A DNA stretch of 42,175 nt, taken from positions 1 through 42,175 of IMG/VR virus record IMGVR_UViG_3300010354_005044. One strand, 5' to 3'. The position numbers and the translations under genes were made by a program. Shown here in pieces: positions 5,217 to 12,723 of this stretch. Source of the DNA: a virus. The notes under the pieces are model-generated. The model saw only the letters and a list, made by a program, of their open reading frames with translations, did no database searches and was not told where the DNA came from. The stretch's first letter is position 1. Every line of letters starts with the position of its first letter.

Positions 5217-6496
5217 ATTGGCAGAATACCAGTAACAGGTACGGCATCAGTAGCTAAATTTCTAACTATTTTTACTATTCCACCTTTATTTGGAGAATTT
5301 AAATTTTCATAGTAAAATAGTGATGGTGTTTTAGAATCTATAGTCAGTACAGTATATGCGTTATCTTTGCCTGGAACGCCACTAGAAATATAGTATTCTC
5401 CTAATAAATGTTTAGAAGAAACACTTCCCTGTACTCTTGTAAAAACTATTTGAGGTGGTGTTGAACTATAATTAGAAGAATGCCCTTGATAGAATAGGAA
5501 TTTTTTGCCTGCTACTAAATCCAATGTGGGTCGTAAAATATTATTAATGATAAATCCATTTGTGCCATACTTTACTGAAACCACTATATCGAATATTAAA
5601 TTAGAACCAACGCCACCAGATTCTATGGCAACAGATCTACAGGATCCCCCGTATCCCCATACAGAGTAACTTTCTTTATCTGCATATGCAAATTTTCTTA
5701 AATAGCTCTGAAGTTCATTTTGATTATCGTAACAAGCTAGAAAATTTCCTGTTTTATCAAAAACATTTGAAGAACCTAATAATGACTGATCAGCAGATAA
5801 CAATTCTGTTGTAGCATTACCTCTAGTGTAAACATTAATAGTTGTCCATAAACCAATTCTATTATCATTTACAATTGGCTCTTTTACAAAAATAAATTCT
5901 TCACCATCACTTGATACTTCTACTTTTTCGACATTTAATCTATCAATATTAGCAGTATTTCCTGCATAAGATATTTCTACTAAATCATTTTCATAAAGAC
6001 CTAATTTTGTAATTTCTCCAGAATTAGTTACAGATTTTATGATATATGCTGTGTCTCCTGTAAATCCAGTATTTAAATCAAGCTTTGGAGGATTTACGAA
6101 ATATTCATTTTCGTATCTATATTCTGCATTATTAATTCCTGTCAAAGATACAACAGTAGTTAAAAATATATTATCGCCAGTAGAACCATCAAATTGATAA
6201 ACACCATTTATAGATGATGTTATACCATCTTGTTCTTTTATGTAATAACCATTACTTACTGTAAAGGTATTTCCGTTTGTTATACCTTGTAAAAATAAAT
6301 TTAATAGTTCAATATCGTCTAAATCTACAGTTTCAGAATAATCAAAAATTGCTTTACCAAAAGAATTATAAAAATATACTAAAGGATTTGATTTTAATTC
6401 TTTTCCAATTAAATCAAAATCTGTGTAGGAATTTGTAATATTGATTCCATACGATCCATATGTTTTGGTTAAAACAATATTGCTATTTTTTGACAT
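5213..6496 (-). CDS. Virion structural protein candidate
   Basis: A 427-residue beta-rich protein with many Gly, Ser, Thr, Tyr and Asn and no charged clusters, as in tail-fibre or baseplate-peripheral proteins of T4-like phages. No domain recognised. It starts near the stop of the upstream minus-strand gene (ATG at 6496, previous stop at 6498), so the two form one operon, read towards the nucleotidyltransferase. AT-rich codons like the baseplate genes. It could be a fibre, a fibre adaptor or a decoration protein. Confidence 0.6.
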   Translation of the reverse strand: MSKNSNIVLTKTYGSYGINITNSYTDFDLIGKELKSNPLVYFYNSFGKAIFDYSETVDLDDIELLNLFLQGITNGNTFTVSNGYYIKEQDGITSSINGVYQFDGSTGDNIFLTTVVSLTGINNAEYRYENEYFVNPPKLDLNTGFTGDTAYIIKSVTNSGEITKLGLYENDLVEISYAGNTANIDRLNVEKVEVSSDGEEFIFVKEPIVNDNRIGLWTTINVYTRGNATTELLSADQSLLGSSNVFDKTGNFLACYDNQNELQSYLRKFAYADKESYSVWGYGGSCRSVAIESGGVGSNLIFDIVVSVKYGTNGFIINNILRPTLDLVAGKKFLFYQGHSSNYSSTPPQIVFTRVQGSVSSKHLLGEYYISSGVPGKDNAYTVLTIDSKTPSLFYYENLNSPNKGGIVKIVRNLATDAVPVTGILPI

Positions 6497-6497
6497 C

Positions 6498-7550
6498 TTA
6501 TCTTGCTATAAAGTAAATATTTTGACCTGTGCTGCCACCACCACTCTTAGCAAATAGTTTATTCATATTTGAAACTTCTAAGAATATTTCTTCACCAGCA
6601 TCAAGTGGATATCCATAAGTGAATCCTGATTCTCCTATAAAGACAAATTGAGTATTTGTCGGATAAGATTTTAGATTAACTCCTTTAGAGCATGTAAATC
6701 CTCCAGGATACATTCCAGTAGCTGTTGTGGTAGCTGTAAATAATCCAGTTAACAATGAGCTTGGTAAAGTTTCCGAATTTACTGTAACTTTTGCTGTACC
6801 AGCAGTTAGTAGAGTTTCAATTACTGGAATTCTGGATGTGAATGTTGCACCAGAAATTCCAGAATTGTTAATTGTGGTAAGTAAAGACTCAAGAGTTACA
6901 CCCGTAATACTAACTGGTGTACCAGTAGATCCTTGAATATAAACTGGACCAGTTCCGGAGTTATAAATGGCAACTGCTGGATTTACATTTGCAGTCAAGG
7001 TAATTGGAGCACCAAGGACTTGGACCATCAATGCTGGACTACCACCACCATTTGAAACCCCAGCGATGAGATTAGTTGTAGGATCGAATAAGCGGACATA
7101 AGCCCCACTAGTTGCTCCAGTAGGATCGACTCCAATTGTTTTAATTATGAAATCTCCACTGGTTAGTTTGCTATCCATATTTGCTGTATCAGCAAGTATG
7201 TCAGTCAAAAGAGTATTACCAGCCTGATCCTGAGTTAAAACTGCATTATTTAGACCTGAACCATTTACTTTTAGAGAAGTTCCGGTATAATTTACTACTG
7301 GTACGGATCCTCCCGTACCACCACCACTAATACTAGCATTTGTATTTAATGTTACACCAGTAGATGCTAAGTAGGTAGGAAGTGGATTTGAAGTAGTTAT
7401 TCTGTTTGCATCACTGGTGTTTCCCCAGACCAATTTAAAGAGCTGAACATGAGATGTAGCCCCGTAAGAATCAATAACGAAGTCTGTGGAAATGGTGGCA
7501 GTGGCTCCACCAGCAACATTGATCTGCAAATTTGCGTCATTTACGGCCAT
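6498..7550 (-). CDS. Gly/Thr-rich virion or tail-fibre-type protein
   Basis: A 350-residue protein very rich in Gly, Thr, Ser, Ala and Val with repeated short strands (SGGGTGGSVPVVNYTGTSLK), a glycine tract near the C-terminus (KSGGGSTGQN) and few charges. This composition is typical of phage fibre or decoration proteins. A GGAG ribosome-binding site precedes the ATG (TTGGAGAAATT on the minus strand). It is the first gene of a two-gene minus-strand operon and is transcribed away from gp33. The N-terminal part (NDANLQINVAGG) resembles the short capping strands of fibre proteins, but no named family is recognised. Confidence 0.6.
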   Translation of the reverse strand: MAVNDANLQINVAGGATATISTDFVIDSYGATSHVQLFKLVWGNTSDANRITTSNPLPTYLASTGVTLNTNASISGGGTGGSVPVVNYTGTSLKVNGSGLNNAVLTQDQAGNTLLTDILADTANMDSKLTSGDFIIKTIGVDPTGATSGAYVRLFDPTTNLIAGVSNGGGSPALMVQVLGAPITLTANVNPAVAIYNSGTGPVYIQGSTGTPVSITGVTLESLLTTINNSGISGATFTSRIPVIETLLTAGTAKVTVNSETLPSSLLTGLFTATTTATGMYPGGFTCSKGVNLKSYPTNTQFVFIGESGFTYGYPLDAGEEIFLEVSNMNKLFAKSGGGSTGQNIYFIAR

Positions 7551-7589
7551 AATTTCTCCAATTTAATCTAACTATATAGGGTATTCATT

Positions 7590-7814
7590 ATGCTTATCGA
7601 ACCAACATTTAAAAATCAATTTTCTAAGTTAGTAATAGATTATGTTTCAAAACATAATTCTACTTATATGGATGCTATATTAAAAATTTGTGAAGACTAT
7701 AATATGGAACCGCAAGGAGCATCTAAGCTTCTAACAAAACCAATAATCGAAAAACTAGTCGAAGAGGGAAGAGATCTGCATCTTTTACCCAAAAAGGCCA
7801 AACTTCCTTTTTGA
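7590..7814 (+). CDS. 33: Late transcription co-activator gp33
   Basis: A 74-residue protein that aligns with the core of T4 gp33: TYMDAILKICEDYNMEP, then SKLLTKPIIEKLVEEG, then LHLLPKKAKLPF, matching the T4 pattern YLEATTAFLEEN... and IIEKIQSEAIDENLL. gp33 bridges RNA polymerase and the sliding clamp to activate late promoters with gp55. The T4 protein is 112 residues; here the N-terminal arm is short and the C-terminus ends in LPF, lacking the LDFLL-type clamp-binding tail. Its position next to gene 32 is as in T4 (32-59-33) and cyanophages, but gene 59 is absent. No clear Shine-Dalgarno sequence precedes the ATG. Confidence 0.75.
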   Translation: MLIEPTFKNQFSKLVIDYVSKHNSTYMDAILKICEDYNMEPQGASKLLTKPIIEKLVEEGRDLHLLPKKAKLPF

Positions 7815-7838
7815 CTAATCACCAGACTTTGGTATACT
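7811..7838 (+). promoter_or_regulatory. Sigma70-type promoter for gene 32
   Basis: TTGACT (7811-7816), a 16-base spacer, then TATACT (7833-7838), in the gap between gp33 and gp32. The -35 overlaps the gp33 stop codon. The start would be near 7845, giving a leader of about 40 bases. It fits expression by unmodified host RNA polymerase, so gene 32 can be made early, unlike the TATAAATA-driven genes. Confidence 0.7.
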
Positions 7839-7848
7839 ACACCATCGG

Positions 7849-7865
7849 CCAAGGGAGTTCCTTGG
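7849..7865 (+). promoter_or_regulatory. Leader hairpin before gene 32, possible autoregulatory site
   Basis: CCAAGG-GAGTT-CCTTGG forms a six-pair hairpin near the 5' end of the predicted gene 32 mRNA, followed by an unstructured A/T-rich stretch up to the AAGGAG ribosome-binding site (7875-7880). In T4, gp32 represses its own translation by nucleating on a folded leader element and coating the unstructured start region; this layout is similar. Function here is inferred. Confidence 0.45.
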
Positions 7866-7885
7866 GAAAAATTTAAGGAGATTAT

Positions 7886-8761
7886 ATGTCATTTAGCGAT
7901 TTTAAGAAGCGTTCGAAGTCCAGCATTGAAGATCTTACCAAGAAGATCGAAGACCTAAACAAGACTGCCGATTACAAGGATGATCGGTTCTGGAGGCCAG
8001 AAGTTGACAAGGCGGGTAACGGCTATGCCGTGATTCGTTTCCTTCCAGCCTGTGAAGGTGAAGATGTTCCTTGGGTCAAGGTTTACTCGCACGGCTTCCA
8101 AGGCAAGGGTGGCTGGCTGATCGACAACTGCCCAACCACGCTTGGCCAGAAGTGTCCGATCTGTGAAGCCAACAGCGAACTTTGGAACAGCGGTGTCGAA
8201 AAGGACAAGGACATTGCCCGTAACCGTAAGCGCAAGCTAACCTATATCAGCAACATTCTTGTTGTCAGCGATCCTTCAAACCCCCAGAACGAAGGTAAGG
8301 TGTTCCTCTTCAAGTACGGTACGAAGATCTTCCAGAAGATCCAGGAGGCCATGCAGCCTCAGTTCAAGGACGAGGAAGCCATCAATCCGTTCGACTTCTG
8401 GAAGGGTGCTAACTTCAAGTTGAAGATCCGTAAGGTCGCTGGGTACACTAACTACGACAAGTCGGAGTTTGATGGTGCTACCGAACTCTACAAGGGCGAT
8501 GATGAGAAGCTTGAGAAGCTGTGGAAGACTCTGTACAAGCTTCAGGACTTTGTTGCTCCTGGTGAGTTCAAGTCATACGACGAACTCAAGAAGAAGTTGA
8601 ACGATGTTCTCGGTGGCGACATTCGCAGCGTTGCCCCTGCCGCTAAGAGAGCGGAGGACGAGGACGAAGTGGCTGAGGCCGTTCCTGCTCGTAAGGCTCC
8701 CAAGCCAGACGAAGACGAGGATGCGCTTGAGTACTTCAAGCGACTAGCTAAAGAAGACTAA
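7886..8761 (+). CDS. 32: Single-stranded DNA-binding protein gp32
   Basis: Binds single-stranded DNA cooperatively in replication, recombination and repair. The 291 residues (T4: 301) show the three T4 parts: a basic N-terminal B region with a KKRSKSS cooperative-binding motif near 7-13; a core with a zinc-binding set H69, C82, C90, C93 (T4: H64, C77, C87, C90); and an acidic C-terminal tail ending DEDEDALEYFKRLAKED for partner contacts. Strong AAGGAG site five bases before the ATG. The gene has its own sigma70-like promoter and a terminator just past the stop. Codons are more GC-rich (CGT, AAG, GGT, C-ending) than in neighbours, as expected for a very abundant protein. Confidence 0.96.
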   Translation: MSFSDFKKRSKSSIEDLTKKIEDLNKTADYKDDRFWRPEVDKAGNGYAVIRFLPACEGEDVPWVKVYSHGFQGKGGWLIDNCPTTLGQKCPICEANSELWNSGVEKDKDIARNRKRKLTYISNILVVSDPSNPQNEGKVFLFKYGTKIFQKIQEAMQPQFKDEEAINPFDFWKGANFKLKIRKVAGYTNYDKSEFDGATELYKGDDEKLEKLWKTLYKLQDFVAPGEFKSYDELKKKLNDVLGGDIRSVAPAAKRAEDEDEVAEAVPARKAPKPDEDEDALEYFKRLAKED

Positions 8762-8773
8762 AAAATTCAATAG

Positions 8774-10099
8774 TCAGTTGCTCATAGCCCTCCAAGTCGG
8801 AGGGCTATTTACTTTATTAAAGAACTGATCAAGATCTTCTGAATATCCAGATTTTATATTTATTGGAGTATCTTTATTTTTTAACATTGATTGTGTTTTT
8901 GCTAATCTAGCACCTGGATTTCCAGAGACAATTTCTTTAAACTTATCGAGATTTGTCTGCAACATTTCAATTTTTTCATTTACTGAATTTTTTGATTTGT
9001 ATAAAATTTTATTACTTTCATCAATAAGTTCATCTGCTTGAGTAGGTGTTTCTACTGGTGGTAATAAATCTTTAGTTGTTAACTGTGGAGTTTCTTGATC
9101 TATATTTTCTGGCAATAAATCATTCGTTGATGTTGACTCAGATTCTACCTTTTCATCTGGTGGGATTAAATCATCTGTTGTTAATTGTGAAGTTTCTTGC
9201 TCTTTATTTTCTGGTAATAGATCGGATGTAGAAATCTGCGTAGTTTCTTTTTCTGCTTCTTGTGGTAGTAAATCAGTTATAGAAACTTGTTCTGTCTGTT
9301 GAGCTGTTTCTTCTGGTAATAAATCGGAAGTGGAGATCTGTTCTACTTCCCGACTATCTTCTTGTGGTAACAAATCAATAGTAGAAGTTTGTTCTACTTC
9401 TTGGACATCTTCTTGTGGAAGTAGATCTAATGTAGAAGTTTGTTCTACTTCTTGTGTATCTTCTTGCGGTAATAAATCTATCGTAGAAATCTGTTCTATT
9501 TCCTGACCATCTTCTTGTGGTAACAAATCAATAGTAGATGCCTGTTCTACTTCTTGTGTATCTTCTTGTGGAAGTAGATCTAATGTAGAAGCTTGTTCTA
9601 CTTCCTGGACATCTTCTTGAGGTAACAGATCTATTGTAGAAACTTGTTCAATTTCATTTTCTTGTGGCGGTAGAAGATCTATTGTAGAAGCTTGTTCTAC
9701 TTCTTGTATATCTTCTTGTGGAAGTAGATCCAATGTAGAAGCTTGTTCTACTTCTTGAACATCTTCCTGTGGTAACAAATCAATAGTAGAAGCTTGTTCA
9801 ATTTCATTTTCTTGTGGAGGTAGAAGATCTACAGCTGATTCTATTGTATTACTATTGGATTGTTCTTCTGAGTTTTTTGTTTCTATTGTAGTTAGGCTAG
9901 AATAATTTGTATCTGGTATATCTACAGTTTCAATTTCTTGTGTTTGTTCTTCTGGATTATTATTTAAATCTGTTTGGGGAGAAGATTCTAAAAAATCAGA
10001 ATATTCGTTTGATCCTGTTGGAACTGGAGCTGGAACCATAGAATCAATATTAAAAAAGTCAAAATTAGTATAGTTTATGTTGGGTGTTTCGTCTTTCAT
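8774..10099 (-). CDS. Repeat protein with sixteen DLLP units, downstream of the hub chaperone
   Basis: A 441-residue acidic protein. Residues 1-87 are low-complexity (Asn, Thr, Glu, Pro). Residues about 88-355 are sixteen tandem units of about 17 residues, consensus STIDLLPQEDVQEVEQ, nearly identical in the middle (units 2-10) and divergent at the end. Residues 360-441 have a predicted coiled segment (DELIDESNKILYKSKNSV, then a Lys/Glu-rich helix) and a basic tail. No family is recognised. It lies directly downstream of the gp26-like chaperone and overlaps its frameshift extension by 35 bases; in many phages the gene after the frameshifted tail chaperone is the tape measure, so a tail or hub role is the first guess. 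Other possibilities are an assembly scaffold or a multivalent ligand. Confidence 0.8.
   Translation of the reverse strand: MKDETPNINYTNFDFFNIDSMVPAPVPTGSNEYSDFLESSPQTDLNNNPEEQTQEIETVDIPDTNYSSLTTIETKNSEEQSNSNTIESAVDLLPPQENEIEQASTIDLLPQEDVQEVEQASTLDLLPQEDIQEVEQASTIDLLPPQENEIEQVSTIDLLPQEDVQEVEQASTLDLLPQEDTQEVEQASTIDLLPQEDGQEIEQISTIDLLPQEDTQEVEQTSTLDLLPQEDVQEVEQTSTIDLLPQEDSREVEQISTSDLLPEETAQQTEQVSITDLLPQEAEKETTQISTSDLLPENKEQETSQLTTDDLIPPDEKVESESTSTNDLLPENIDQETPQLTTKDLLPPVETPTQADELIDESNKILYKSKNSVNEKIEMLQTNLDKFKEIVSGNPGARLAKTQSMLKNKDTPINIKSGYSEDLDQFFNKVNSPPTWRAMSN
8784..8815 (+). terminator. Terminator of gene 32
   Basis: A ten-pair stem ATAGCCCTCC/GGAGGGCTAT (8784-8793, 8799-8808) with a five-base loop, followed by the T-rich TTACTTT. 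It begins 22 bases after the gp32 stop. The stem lies inside the last codons of the converging minus-strand gene, so the same DNA encodes that protein's C-terminus. The T-tract is imperfect. Confidence 0.75.
9035..9838 (-). repeat. Tandem 51-bp coding repeat, 16 units
   Basis: In-frame 51-bp repeats (two units are 48 bp, those with PPQENEIEQ) encode the DLLP units of the protein above. Central units are nearly identical at DNA level, for example repeated GTAGAAGCTTGTTCTACTTC on the plus strand, which points to recent expansion by slippage or unequal recombination. Unit number probably varies between relatives. Confidence 0.9.
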
Positions 10100-10268
10100 T
10101 TGCTTTCTTTTCTTGATCTTCTAACCAAATCTTATGCTGTAGCATGTAAACATCTTTTTCCCATGGTATTAATGATTCTAATTCGTTTATAGAAATATTT
10201 GCGCCTGTGCTCAAAAAATGTGTTACTTTGTAAAAAGAAATAACATTATTGTGAGTCAGGCATGTGTA
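10065..10268 (-). CDS. -1 frame extension of the gp26-like chaperone (67 codons)
   Basis: An open frame with no suitable start codon of its own in its first 18 codons; it is entered by a -1 shift on the T7 run at 10268-10274. Its product reads FYKVTHFLSTGANISINE, then LESLIPWEKDVYMLQHK, then WLEDQEKKANERR. The IPWEKDVY... helix with a charged end is the kind of short C-terminal domain that frameshifting adds to tail assembly chaperones (lambda G-T, P2 E-E'). Together with the first 225 residues of the chaperone the fusion would have 292 residues. It overlaps the start of the repeat protein by 35 bases. Inferred from sequence; an independent start (for example TTG) is less likely but possible. 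Confidence 0.75.
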   Translation of the reverse strand, partial: YTCLTHNNVISFYKVTHFLSTGANISINELESLIPWEKDVYMLQHKIWLEDQEKKANERRNTQHKLY

Positions 10269-10942
10269 AAAAAATTGAGAATACCCTCCAATTTTGTGCT
10301 TTTTTCTGTTCCATCTTTTGTATAATATCTAATTATTGATGTTATTTTTGGTAATCCATTGACAAATAATTTTATTTTTTCGTATTCAGAAATTGTTAAA
10401 TTTGATAAAAGTTGATCTACAATTTCTTCACTAATATCATCATATCCAAGAACATTTTCTTCCATATAAATTTTAGCTATCGATGCTTTTAGGAAATGTT
10501 TTGTATCGAAATCTCCATTCATTTCTAAAATTTTATATACTTTTGGTTCTTTTAATATAATTTTTGTAGATTCGTCCAAAGATATTTCTTTTTCTTTGAT
10601 TCCAGCTACAATTGCTATTTTTGATAGATCAACTTTTGTTTCTATATTTTCTTTCGTTGAAGGACATGTAAAGTTTACCTTAACTGTTTCTCCTATTGAC
10701 TTCGATCTAAGATTACAGAAAAGATATTCCATATCTTGTAAAGTTAATTCTTTTGGATCTATATTTTTAAAACAACTTTCCAATAAATCCAAAATTGTTC
10801 TAAAAATTATTCTGGTATTTTTTTCTTCTTTAATTAATAGTAAAGATTTTTCATCTGATACTAAAAATGGTCTGAAGAAAACTTCTTTATTTTTACTTGG
10901 TAATACACAAGAGTATTCTGGATATCTTCGTTTAAAATTCAT
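10256..10942 (-). CDS. 26: Baseplate hub assembly chaperone, gp26-like
   Basis: A 228-residue protein with the features of the gp26-like family of T4-like phages: an N-terminal strand pair VFFRPFLVSDEKSLL, a helix with ILDLLESCFKNID, the MEYLFCNLRSKSIGE segment, and then a small beta part with TCPSTKEN that could hold a reduced zinc knuckle. In T4, gp26 is needed for assembly of the baseplate hub. The reading frame ends LNFFTHA-stop, and the codons AAT TTT TTT just before the stop form a slippery site for a -1 shift. It begins two bases after the stop of the tube-like gene and is in a minus-strand operon gp4, tube-like, gp26, repeat protein. Confidence 0.8.
   Translation of the reverse strand: MNFKRRYPEYSCVLPSKNKEVFFRPFLVSDEKSLLLIKEEKNTRIIFRTILDLLESCFKNIDPKELTLQDMEYLFCNLRSKSIGETVKVNFTCPSTKENIETKVDLSKIAIVAGIKEKEISLDESTKIILKEPKVYKILEMNGDFDTKHFLKASIAKIYMEENVLGYDDISEEIVDQLLSNLTISEYEKIKLFVNGLPKITSIIRYYTKDGTEKSTKLEGILNFFTHA
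10268..10274 (-). promoter_or_regulatory. Programmed -1 frameshift slippery site (seven T)
   Basis: On the minus strand the zero-frame codons are AAT TTT TTT ACA, so T TTT TTT is a canonical X XXY YYZ heptamer in the right phase, 12 bases before the zero-frame TGA. A slip lets ribosomes read 67 more codons. Confidence 0.75.
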
Positions 10943-10944
10943 AA

Positions 10945-11490
10945 TTATCTCGCTTCATAATATCTAAAATTAAAAATAACATCATATGTTGCGTTCCCAG
11001 AATTAGGTTCTGAGTCAAAATCTATTGGAAGAATAACTGCTGGAAATGCTTCTTTGAATGTAAATGTACATGCTACAGTCCCATTGTATGTCAATGCTTT
11101 AAGAGTTACTGTTCCCTGTTTAGCACAATCATCATAAAATTTAATGGCTGTAAGTTTACCAGATACTCCAGCATTTAAAGAACCCAATCCATTAAACCAA
11201 CTTTGTATAATCTTATATGTTGCCCAGTCTTGTTCTACCGGGAATCTTATTAATAATCCTTTATCGCTTTCATATGTTGGATTTGTTGGAATATTTCTTC
11301 CAATTCCTGGTCCAGTGTTTCTATCTGGAGTTAATTCAACCCCTCTTTGTCCAAAGCTGGCATATATTGCTGGTATCGACTCTACACTAGTAATATTCCC
11401 GCATTCCGAGGAAAAATCCACAGAAAATCTATTTCTTCTTTGGATACCATTATGTTCTGAAATTTTTGCTATTAGTTCGTCTGGAGTCAT
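10945..11490 (-). CDS. Tail-tube-like protein, probably hub or tube initiator
   Basis: A 181-residue protein with the gp19-type tube layout: an N-terminal RRNRFSVDF strand after GIQ (compare GGTRKNRFRV in the gp19 copies), a middle part with LLIRFPVEQDWATYKIIQSWFN, and a closing AFPAVILPIDFD then FNFRYYEAR strand pair. Tube, tube-initiator (gp54, gp48) and terminator proteins share this fold. Its place before the gp26-like chaperone, away from the three gp19 copies, suggests a baseplate or hub tube ring, not the main tube. It overlaps the end of the gp4 gene by four bases (ATGA). Confidence 0.6.
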   Translation of the reverse strand: MTPDELIAKISEHNGIQRRNRFSVDFSSECGNITSVESIPAIYASFGQRGVELTPDRNTGPGIGRNIPTNPTYESDKGLLIRFPVEQDWATYKIIQSWFNGLGSLNAGVSGKLTAIKFYDDCAKQGTVTLKALTYNGTVACTFTFKEAFPAVILPIDFDSEPNSGNATYDVIFNFRYYEAR

Positions 11491-11915
11491 TTGAATATAT
11501 TTTTTTCGGTTAATAATTTAAACTGCCATTTATTTTCTTCGCATAATTTTTGTGCAGCTTTCCATTTTGATTCATTTATCAAATATCTAGCAGTTTCTTC
11601 TTTGAATGATTTTGTTTTTTTATTTTTTGGAAGCATAGTTTGTTTATAAGGTTTTACTTCCACTATCAGTGTTTGTTCTTTTCCACTTTTATCTTTTAAC
11701 TTAACAACAAAATCTGGAAAATACATATGAACCTTTCCGTCTACTGGAGACAGATAAGGTATTTTTAAACACTCATAGCACCAATTTATAACGGAGTCGT
11801 TATCATCAAAATACTTGCAAAGTTTTCTTTCCCACAAGGACTTGCATAATATTTTTGATGAATTTCCAACATATTTTTCTGTGTGCTCTGGTAAAAATTT
11901 TGTTTTATACGGCAC
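11487..11915 (-). CDS. 4: Head completion protein gp4
   Basis: A 142-residue protein matching the T4 gp4 (gene 50/65) head completion family, which has a nuclease-like fold: SLWERKLCKYFDDND, then KIPY, YFPDFVVK, LIVEVKPYKQT and RYLINESKWKAAQKLCEE. The E in LWER, the D in PDF and the E-x-K of VEVKP are the usual acidic and basic positions of a restriction-endonuclease-like core. In T4 it acts after packaging so that tails can join heads. The start is a GTG; no ATG lies before the conserved part. A 25-base AT-rich gap separates it from the divergent baseplate gene at 11941. First gene of its minus-strand operon. Confidence 0.88.
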   Translation of the reverse strand: MPYKTKFLPEHTEKYVGNSSKILCKSLWERKLCKYFDDNDSVINWCYECLKIPYLSPVDGKVHMYFPDFVVKLKDKSGKEQTLIVEVKPYKQTMLPKNKKTKSFKEETARYLINESKWKAAQKLCEENKWQFKLLTEKNIFK

Positions 11916-11940
11916 TAAATATATATAACGGAATAAAAAT

Positions 11941-12723
11941 ATGGCAATATGGCAATTTCCATCTGGGTCTTATATCGGAGAACAAGGCTATAGTATTAGA
12001 ATGTATGCTAAAGAATATAGTGTTCTTGCAGGACTAAGAACTAGAAATGCTATTGCAGCAGCACCATTTCATACCATCACATTACCAATACCAGGAAATT
12101 TAGTAACTCAAACCCAACATGGTTATTCAGAAGAAGCAAATCCTGTTGGACCAATGCTTACTGCTGCTGGAGCATTGAATAGTGGAGGAACTGCAAATTT
12201 ATTAAAAAGGGTCTTTATAGATCCCATGCTTACATATTTTAGTAATATTAGTTCTACAACCACACAACAAATGTATTCCAATATAACAGAATTATCTTTA
12301 AAGTCTGAAGCTAGAAGAGAATTTGAATTTGGGTGGTTATTAATACCAAAAAATGAAACTGAAGCTACCGCAGTTGCAAATATATGTAATGTTTTAAGAG
12401 AAGCTTCATACCCAGTATATGCTGGTGGTCCAGAAAGAATTTATCCCCCTCCAATATGGACTTTGAGGATTGCTGCATCTGGTGGTGATGATTTAGGTCT
12501 TACTAGAGATTGGTTAGGAGATCCTATGCCCTGTGTACTAGCAGGAATTTCAGTAAATAAAGTTCCTTTAGATTCGAATAGACCTACTTATTTTACAAAC
12601 GGACAACCATTTGCTACAGCACTGAGTGTAATATTTAAAGAGTTTGAGACTGGAGCAATTGGAGGTAATGGATTTGTTATTAGTAAATCTGAGGCGGTAT
12701 CAACAATACCAACAACAGGATAA
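11941..12723 (+). CDS. Baseplate tube-cap protein, gp48/gp54-like
   Basis: A 260-residue protein with the hallmark of T4-like gp48/gp54 proteins: REFEFGWLLIPKNETEA, where the tube-fold strand is followed by a helix with AVANICNVLREASYP, then a hydrophobic run with IYPPPIWTLRI, and a closing GQPFATALSVIFKEFE strand. These proteins form the rings on the baseplate from which tube and sheath grow. gp48 and gp54 are not told apart with certainty; the N-terminus (IWQFPSGSY) resembles gp48 more. Only a weak GGA site precedes the ATG. It begins the long plus-strand baseplate operon, divergent from gp4. Confidence 0.7.
   Translation: MAIWQFPSGSYIGEQGYSIRMYAKEYSVLAGLRTRNAIAAAPFHTITLPIPGNLVTQTQHGYSEEANPVGPMLTAAGALNSGGTANLLKRVFIDPMLTYFSNISSTTTQQMYSNITELSLKSEARREFEFGWLLIPKNETEATAVANICNVLREASYPVYAGGPERIYPPPIWTLRIAASGGDDLGLTRDWLGDPMPCVLAGISVNKVPLDSNRPTYFTNGQPFATALSVIFKEFETGAIGGNGFVISKSEAVSTIPTTG

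Noticed and set aside
8858-8865. Minus-strand late promoter (AATAAATA)
   Set aside because: It lies inside the coding end of the repeat protein with no gene start downstream on that strand.
9035-9838. CRISPR array
   Set aside because: The 51-bp units are contiguous, in frame and without unique spacers; they encode protein repeats.
11916-11940. Late promoter in the gap between gp4 and the gp48/54-like gene
   Set aside because: The gap is AT-rich (TATATATAA) but no box matches TATAAATA at a useful distance on either strand.
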